Shown here: in pieces, positions 7,214 to 10,192 of the stretch
Numbering within the stretch: position 1 is the first letter of the stretch
Layout: each line of letters begins with the position of its first letter
NCBI GenBank assembly: GCA_023269245.1
Contig: JAHFMB010000027.1
Span: 1-10,192 of the forward strand
Origin: Candidatus Tayloriibacteriota bacterium
GTDB taxonomy: Bacteria > Patescibacteriota > Minisyncoccia > Phycocordibacterales > PALSA-1337
DNA: 10,192 nucleotides
Reading direction: 5' to 3'
The notes under the pieces: generated by a model
What the model was told of the DNA's origin: nothing
Databases searched by the model: none
The model's input: the letters and a program-made list of their open reading frames with translations, nothing else
Made by a program: the position numbers and the translations under genes

Positions 7214-7242
7214 GTTATATACTTCAATCGAGGAAAAAGCAA
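7214..7242 (-). promoter_or_regulatory. Promoter of the winged-helix/Nudix gene (leaderless)
   Basis: TATAAC (7214-7219, minus strand) ends 6 nt before the ATG at 7207. TTGCTT at 7237-7242 is a candidate -35 with a 17-nt spacer. There is no Shine-Dalgarno. The promoter lies immediately downstream of the terminator at 7244-7271. Confidence 0.65.
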
Positions 7243-7243
7243 C

Positions 7244-7271
7244 AAAAATCGGCTGGGGTCGAACCAGCCGA
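7244..7271 (-). terminator. Rho-independent terminator after the 92-aa gene
   Basis: On the minus strand, an 8-bp perfect stem TCGGCTGG/CCAGCCGA (plus-strand arms 7249-7256 and 7264-7271) with a 7-nt loop is followed by five T, then a second T run a few bases on. It begins 21 nt after the stop at 7293. Apart from a few loop bases it matches the terminator at 5464-5491. Confidence 0.87.
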
Positions 7272-7292
7272 AGTGCACCGCATCGGGAAATC

Positions 7293-7571
7293 TTAAAGTT
7301 CTTTCCAGCCGAGACGCGATAAGAACTCGTGAGTAATCTCCTTTCGCTTAATCCTGATGTAGCGACAGTGGAGCAAAACGGGGGTTTTACTTTCGGGGAT
7401 TTTTCGCCAATAGAGCCTGGCGCCGACCTGCTCGACAACGAGCTCTTGGTTCCTCCCATCTTGCAGAACCAGGCCCTCAACCGGCGAAAGCCCTGGGGGC
7501 AATTCAGCGATTTTGGAATAGACTTTATCCCCGGGACGGTAGCCGGTCGGAAGAATAAGTAACACTTTCAT
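7293..7571 (-). CDS. Small basic protein of unknown function (92 aa)
   Basis: I do not recognise this protein. From the ATG at 7571 it has 92 residues. It begins MKVLLILPTGYRPGDKVYSK and continues with alternating hydrophobic segments (VEGLVLQDGRNQELVVEQV, ARLYWRKI, VLLHCRYIRIKRKEITHE), which suggests a small beta-barrel. It ends in a short helix, EFLSRLGWKEL. The basic RYIRIKRK stretch could contact nucleic acid, but this is a guess. An in-frame ATG at 7610 would add 13 polar residues and one at 7706 would overlap the FAD-oxidase gene. I prefer 7571 because the structured part begins there, though no Shine-Dalgarno or 6-nt-spaced -10 decides it. It follows the FAD-oxidase gene by 101 nt with no terminator between, and ends in a strong terminator. 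Confidence 0.66.
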   Translation of the reverse strand: MKVLLILPTGYRPGDKVYSKIAELPPGLSPVEGLVLQDGRNQELVVEQVGARLYWRKIPESKTPVLLHCRYIRIKRKEITHEFLSRLGWKEL

Positions 7572-7647
7572 GACGATCTTTTTGGTTTCTTGGTTTTCAA
7601 TTCTACCCATCCCATATTCATGACAGGTAGAAGAGTTGTTCAGTTGG

Positions 7648-7656
7648 ATACTAGCA
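7648..7656 (-). promoter_or_regulatory. Possible extended -10 upstream of the 92-aa gene
   Basis: TGCTAGTAT on the minus strand is an extended -10 with TAGTAT matching 4 of 6 consensus bases. It would give a leader of about 70 nt to the ATG at 7571, or about 30 nt to the ATG at 7610. Co-transcription with the FAD-oxidase gene is equally possible. Confidence 0.3.
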
Positions 7657-7672
7657 TATGTAATCTTTTTTG

Positions 7673-9298
7673 CTACCTCACCACATGTTCCATCGCATAC
7701 TCCCAACTCCCGCCCACCTTCTTGCCTGGATTGAAAATACCCTTCGGATCCCAGATCCTCTTCACTTCTTCAAATAACTTATAGATATCCTCACCATACT
7801 GCATTTTCACAAATGGTGTGCGTATCATGCCATCGTTATGTTCTGCAGTAATGGTGCCACGATAATGATGCACCAATTCATACACTTTCACTGACAACTC
7901 TTTGATAACCTCATGTGAATGCGTTTCATGAAGATCCATGAGTGGAATAATGTGGAAGTTACCATCACCAATATGTCCCGCAATGGTGTAGGTCAATTTA
8001 TATTGATCGAGAATGGTATAGAGTTCAGGCAAAAATTCAGTCAGTTTTTCTGGCGGAACAGCAAAATCATCGATAAACGGTGCAGTGCGGAGCTTCTTTA
8101 CATGATGGCGGAGCATGTTGAAACTCTCGCGACGTATCACCCAGTATTTGTGAGCATCAGCGGCATCTTGCGTAACTCGAGACTCTTCGTGCAATTCCTT
8201 GAGCGAATCACGTGCTTCTGTAGCCATTCGCAATGCGTCGGCTTCTGTTTCAGCAGTGAATTCAGCCATTAATACAAGCTTTGGAACTCCACCTCGTAGA
8301 ACCGCCAGCACTTCAGGGATAAATGAAAATCCCAGCTTGAAAATATTTCCACCCATTTGCCTCATGAGTTGCGGCAAATACTTGAGTGCAACTTTGAAGG
8401 TATGATCGTCATACGACTCGAAGCTTTCCGGCTTGAACTTCATAATATGAGCGGCCGTCGGCGCAAGCAGTTTCAAATCCTTCAAGAACACAACAAGCAG
8501 GCGTGAATATGGCTTGGGCTTTATGAGGGCAAATTCAATCTCAGTAATGAGACCAAGTGTACCTTGTGAGCCAACAATCAGTTTAGTTAAATCAAATGTT
8601 TCCTGCTGTTTATCCATAACATTCCACAGGTAATACCCGCAAGAATTTTTTGAAACAATCGGACGAGCCGCCTGAATGCGATCATAATTATCTGAAATGA
8701 GTTCGTGCATTTTTCTATATACCTCGCTCTCAAATGTAGGAAATTTCTTATGCTGTTCTAGTTGTGAAAATGTAAGTGGTGTGAATTCATATTCTTTTCC
8801 ATCAGCACAGACCATGTTGATACGCTTCACATAGCGTTCGGTTTTACCATACGCAAGTGTCTTTTCTCCCCCAGAATTGTTTGCCACCATGCCGCCGACC
8901 GTACAAATCTCGCGCGAAGCCGGGTAACTTGGCATAATTTGGCCAGTTTTCAACGTTTCCTTGTCAAAATCACGATACAAAACTCCGGGCTGAGTAACGG
9001 CACGGCCTTCTGTGACACTTTGTATTTTATTGAAATAGGTTAGAAAATCGACGACCACAGACTGGGTCAGTGGACCGCCGGTCATGTCGGTACCGGCAGA
9101 GCGTGCAGTGAGAGTCATGCCGCCATAATCAGAGACGTAGCGAACAATCTTTTGGACATCTTCGGATGATTTTGGACGGACAATGACTTCGGGATGGACC
9201 TCGAAGATACTTGCGTCATGGCTCGCCGCATTGAGCGCCTTTTCTGAGTCATCCACATCGCCATCAATGAGCTTCTCGAGTTCGTGTCCGTTGAGCAT
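7673..9298 (-). CDS. FAD-linked oxidase, GlcD/D-lactate dehydrogenase family
   Basis: This 541-residue flavoprotein is probably a dehydrogenase for a 2-hydroxy acid such as lactate or glycolate. The N-terminal half is a PCMH-type FAD domain: SAGTDMTGGPL (67-77), CTVGGMVANNSGGEKTLAYGKT (132-153) and IVGSQGTLGLITE (241-253). The C-terminal half is the FAD_oxidase_C domain with GHIGDGNFHI (441-450, possible metal-binding His442 and His449), AEHNDG (485-490, Glu486-His487) and FNPGK (522-526). The AEHNDG...R form is closest to long YdiJ-like proteins, but it ends where their Fe-S/CCG module would begin, and no such gene is next to it. The electron acceptor is therefore unknown. The ATG at 9298 is fixed by an extended -10 (TGCTATACT) exactly 6 nt upstream. 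Confidence 0.92.
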   Translation of the reverse strand: MLNGHELEKLIDGDVDDSEKALNAASHDASIFEVHPEVIVRPKSSEDVQKIVRYVSDYGGMTLTARSAGTDMTGGPLTQSVVVDFLTYFNKIQSVTEGRAVTQPGVLYRDFDKETLKTGQIMPSYPASREICTVGGMVANNSGGEKTLAYGKTERYVKRINMVCADGKEYEFTPLTFSQLEQHKKFPTFESEVYRKMHELISDNYDRIQAARPIVSKNSCGYYLWNVMDKQQETFDLTKLIVGSQGTLGLITEIEFALIKPKPYSRLLVVFLKDLKLLAPTAAHIMKFKPESFESYDDHTFKVALKYLPQLMRQMGGNIFKLGFSFIPEVLAVLRGGVPKLVLMAEFTAETEADALRMATEARDSLKELHEESRVTQDAADAHKYWVIRRESFNMLRHHVKKLRTAPFIDDFAVPPEKLTEFLPELYTILDQYKLTYTIAGHIGDGNFHIIPLMDLHETHSHEVIKELSVKVYELVHHYRGTITAEHNDGMIRTPFVKMQYGEDIYKLFEEVKRIWDPKGIFNPGKKVGGSWEYAMEHVVR

Positions 9299-9304
9299 GG
9301 GAAA

Positions 9305-9313
9305 AGTATAGCA
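9305..9313 (-). promoter_or_regulatory. Extended -10 promoter of the FAD-oxidase gene (leaderless)
   Basis: TGCTATACT on the minus strand ends 6 nt before the ATG at 9298 and differs by one base from the SDR promoter element at 3824-3832. No Shine-Dalgarno and no good -35 were seen. It is divergent from the promoter at 9339-9367. Confidence 0.72.
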
Positions 9314-9338
9314 TGTCCCCTCGTAGAAGCAGCTAAAA

Positions 9339-9367
9339 TTGACATGGGTACATTATTAATGTACTAT
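9339..9367 (+). promoter_or_regulatory. Sigma70-type promoter of the 136-aa gene
   Basis: A perfect -35 TTGACA (9339-9344) is followed by a 17-nt spacer and TACTAT (9362-9367, 4 of 6 matches) as the -10. Transcription would start near 9374, giving a leader of about 23 nt that contains the Shine-Dalgarno. The spacer and -10 are overlapped by the palindrome at 9348-9364. Confidence 0.75.
9348..9364. promoter_or_regulatory. Operator-like 17-bp perfect palindrome
   Basis: GTACATTA-T-TAATGTAC is a perfect inverted repeat with 8-bp arms and a single central base. It fills most of the spacer between the -35 and -10 of the 136-aa gene and overlaps the first three bases of the -10. A dimeric repressor here would block RNA polymerase; the cognate regulator is not evident. 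No T run follows, so it is not a terminator. Confidence 0.62.
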
Positions 9368-9384
9368 CAAAATAAACAATTTTC

Positions 9385-9390
9385 GAAAGG
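9385..9390 (+). promoter_or_regulatory. Shine-Dalgarno GAAAGG of the 136-aa gene
   Basis: GAAAGG lies 6 nt before the ATG at 9397 and supports that start. It matches the site of the 88-aa gene and is absent from the leaderless genes. Confidence 0.7.
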
Positions 9391-9396
9391 CACCGT

Positions 9397-9807
9397 ATGC
9401 TTTGGACAGAAGTTCTTAAAATATTCAGAGGTGGGGATGCTGAGATTATCTGCGATGATGGACTGCATGTCCGTGGCCCGCTCACGGCTGGCGACGCCAT
9501 GCAATTTGATCACGGTAAGTTCATCTTCACGCTCAACCTTGAACGGACGAAAATCCTGACGGGCGAACAACAATGGGTTGACCACAGACCGGTGACCCTT
9601 GAGTTCGACACGACGTTGACTCGGATCCGCGAGACCGGCGGGGACCGAGTGTGTATTAATCTGGTAATCAAAAACCCGCCAATACCGCCATCAAAGACTC
9701 CCCAACTTCTGACGATAGGCAAGATTATTATGCACCCTGCCGACGAAAAAACCGCCAGTTGGCACGCGGCAGTCGGTGCTCCAGTACTTGCCCAGGTAGT
9801 CGGGTGA
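9397..9807 (+). CDS. 136-residue protein of unknown function, single-gene unit
   Basis: I do not recognise this protein. It begins MLWTEVLKIFRGGDAEIICD and has no signal peptide or membrane segment. Beta strands seem to dominate (KFIFTLNLERTKILTG, PVTLEFDTTLTRI, RVCINLVIKN), separated by a Pro-rich linker NPPIPPSKTP (93-102) from LLTIGKIIMHP and an Ala-rich end. Coding is supported by the complete expression unit around it: a TTGACA promoter, Shine-Dalgarno GAAAGG 6 nt before the ATG, a TGA stop and an intrinsic terminator 37 nt later. It is the only fully self-contained single gene in the window and is flanked by genes on the opposite strand. An operator-like palindrome in its promoter suggests regulated expression. 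Confidence 0.78.
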   Translation: MLWTEVLKIFRGGDAEIICDDGLHVRGPLTAGDAMQFDHGKFIFTLNLERTKILTGEQQWVDHRPVTLEFDTTLTRIRETGGDRVCINLVIKNPPIPPSKTPQLLTIGKIIMHPADEKTASWHAAVGAPVLAQVVG

Positions 9808-9844
9808 TTACCTCGTCAATTCATCACGAAAACCAAACGCAACC

Positions 9845-9875
9845 GCCCGACTCTCGCGAGCCGGGCACTTTTTTT
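9845..9875 (+). terminator. Rho-independent terminator of the 136-aa gene
   Basis: GCCCGACTC (9845-9853) pairs with GAGCCGGGC (9858-9866) through one A-C mismatch and a TCGC loop. After AC come seven T (9869-9875). On the minus strand no T run follows closely, so it serves the plus-strand gene; the helicase on the other strand may end without its own hairpin here. Confidence 0.9.
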
Positions 9876-9896
9876 ATTCAAATGTCGAATTTCCTA

Positions 9897-10192
9897 TTAC
9901 ACAAACGTCAGCGCCTTTCCCTGCTTGCCTGCACGGCCGGTACGACCGATACGGTGAACGTAATCTTCATAGGTAGCTGGGATATCGAAGTTGATAACGT
10001 GAGTAATGCCTGAAATATCGAGACCACGTGCCGCAACATCAGTAGCTGTCAAAATCTTGACCTGATGATCCTTGAAGGACTTGAGAGCGCGCATGCGCTG
10101 GCTTTGGCTCTTGTTGCCGTGAATAGCCTCGGCGGTAAATCCGCGCTTGATAAGATCTTCAGCGAGACGCTGAACACCATGCTTGGTTTTGC
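9897..10192 (-). CDS. DEAD-box RNA helicase, C-terminal domain (partial)
   Basis: The last 97 residues of an ATP-dependent RNA helicase are visible; the gene continues past the window edge. They include [13 protein letters not shown] (motif IV region), [11 protein letters not shown] (motif IVa-like), [11 protein letters not shown] (motif V) and [12 protein letters not shown] (motif VI), which is characteristic of RhlE/DeaD-like DEAD-box enzymes that unwind RNA in ribosome assembly or mRNA turnover. The frame ends only about 10 residues after motif VI (KQGKALTFV, then TAA and a nearby TAG). The domain core therefore stops almost at once and the usual basic RNA-binding tail is missing. The start is not visible, so the subfamily cannot be fixed. 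Confidence 0.93.
   Translation of the reverse strand, partial: KTKHGVQRLAEDLIKRGFTAEAIHGNKSQSQRMRALKSFKDHQVKILTATDVAARGLDISGITHVINFDIPATYEDYVHRIGRTGRAGKQGKALTFV

Noticed and set aside
5464..7271. Paired hairpins as ends of a mobile element
   Set aside because: They are in the same orientation, each sits just after a stop codon with a T run, and no transposase lies between them. They act as terminators.
7208..7480. N-terminal extension of the winged-helix/Nudix protein from an ATG at 7480
   Set aside because: It would run through a strong terminator and overlap the 92-aa gene antisense-free in another frame on the same strand. The sequence is low-quality (Ser/Arg-rich) and the ATG at 7207 has a -10 box 6 nt upstream.
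9348..9364. MerR-type operator in the promoter spacer
   Set aside because: MerR-type promoters usually have an over-long 19-20 nt spacer; here it is the normal 17 nt and no MerR-like gene is adjacent. The palindrome is kept as an operator of unknown family.

Overview
The window looks like a piece of a small-genome candidate-phyla bacterium (Patescibacteria/CPR, Parcubacteria-like). This is inferred from gene content: a split MacA/MacB-type export cassette preceded by a DUF5666-like tail, and several small orphan proteins. It is supported by very compact spacing and by genes that start almost directly after a -10 box. TGA is used as a stop by at least three genes (ABC ATPase, 88-aa protein, 136-aa protein), so the UGA-glycine code of Gracilibacteria and Absconditabacteria is not in use. 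No rRNA, tRNA, CRISPR array or insertion sequence was seen.

Layout. 1-3809 (+): end of a DUF5666-like protein, then a periplasmic-adaptor (MacA/HlyD-like) protein, an ABC ATPase and an FtsX/MacB-type permease, forming one export operon. 3839-4522 (+): a short-chain dehydrogenase/reductase with its own leaderless promoter. 4534-5447 (-): a three-helix membrane protein and a conserved 175-aa protein rich in Trp and Tyr. 5499-6388 (-): a translationally coupled pair, an 88-aa protein plus a YfbR-like HD phosphohydrolase, bounded by terminators on both sides. 6485-7207 (-): a winged-helix/Nudix fusion. 7293-9298 (-): a small orphan protein and a GlcD-type FAD oxidase. 9397-9807 (+): a single orphan gene with a full promoter, an operator-like palindrome, a Shine-Dalgarno and a terminator. 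9897-10192 (-): the C-terminal end of a DEAD-box RNA helicase.

The most striking feature is how expression is organised. Four genes (SDR, 175-aa protein, winged-helix/Nudix, FAD oxidase) have a -10 box ending exactly 6 nt before the ATG and no Shine-Dalgarno, which predicts leaderless mRNAs. Two other genes have a leader with GAAAGG. Two intrinsic terminators share nearly the same hairpin sequence. A perfect 17-bp palindrome fills the -35/-10 spacer of the 136-aa orphan gene and is the best candidate for a specific regulatory switch. No obvious new defence or mobile system was found. The candidates for new biology are the orphan families and the regulatory architecture.
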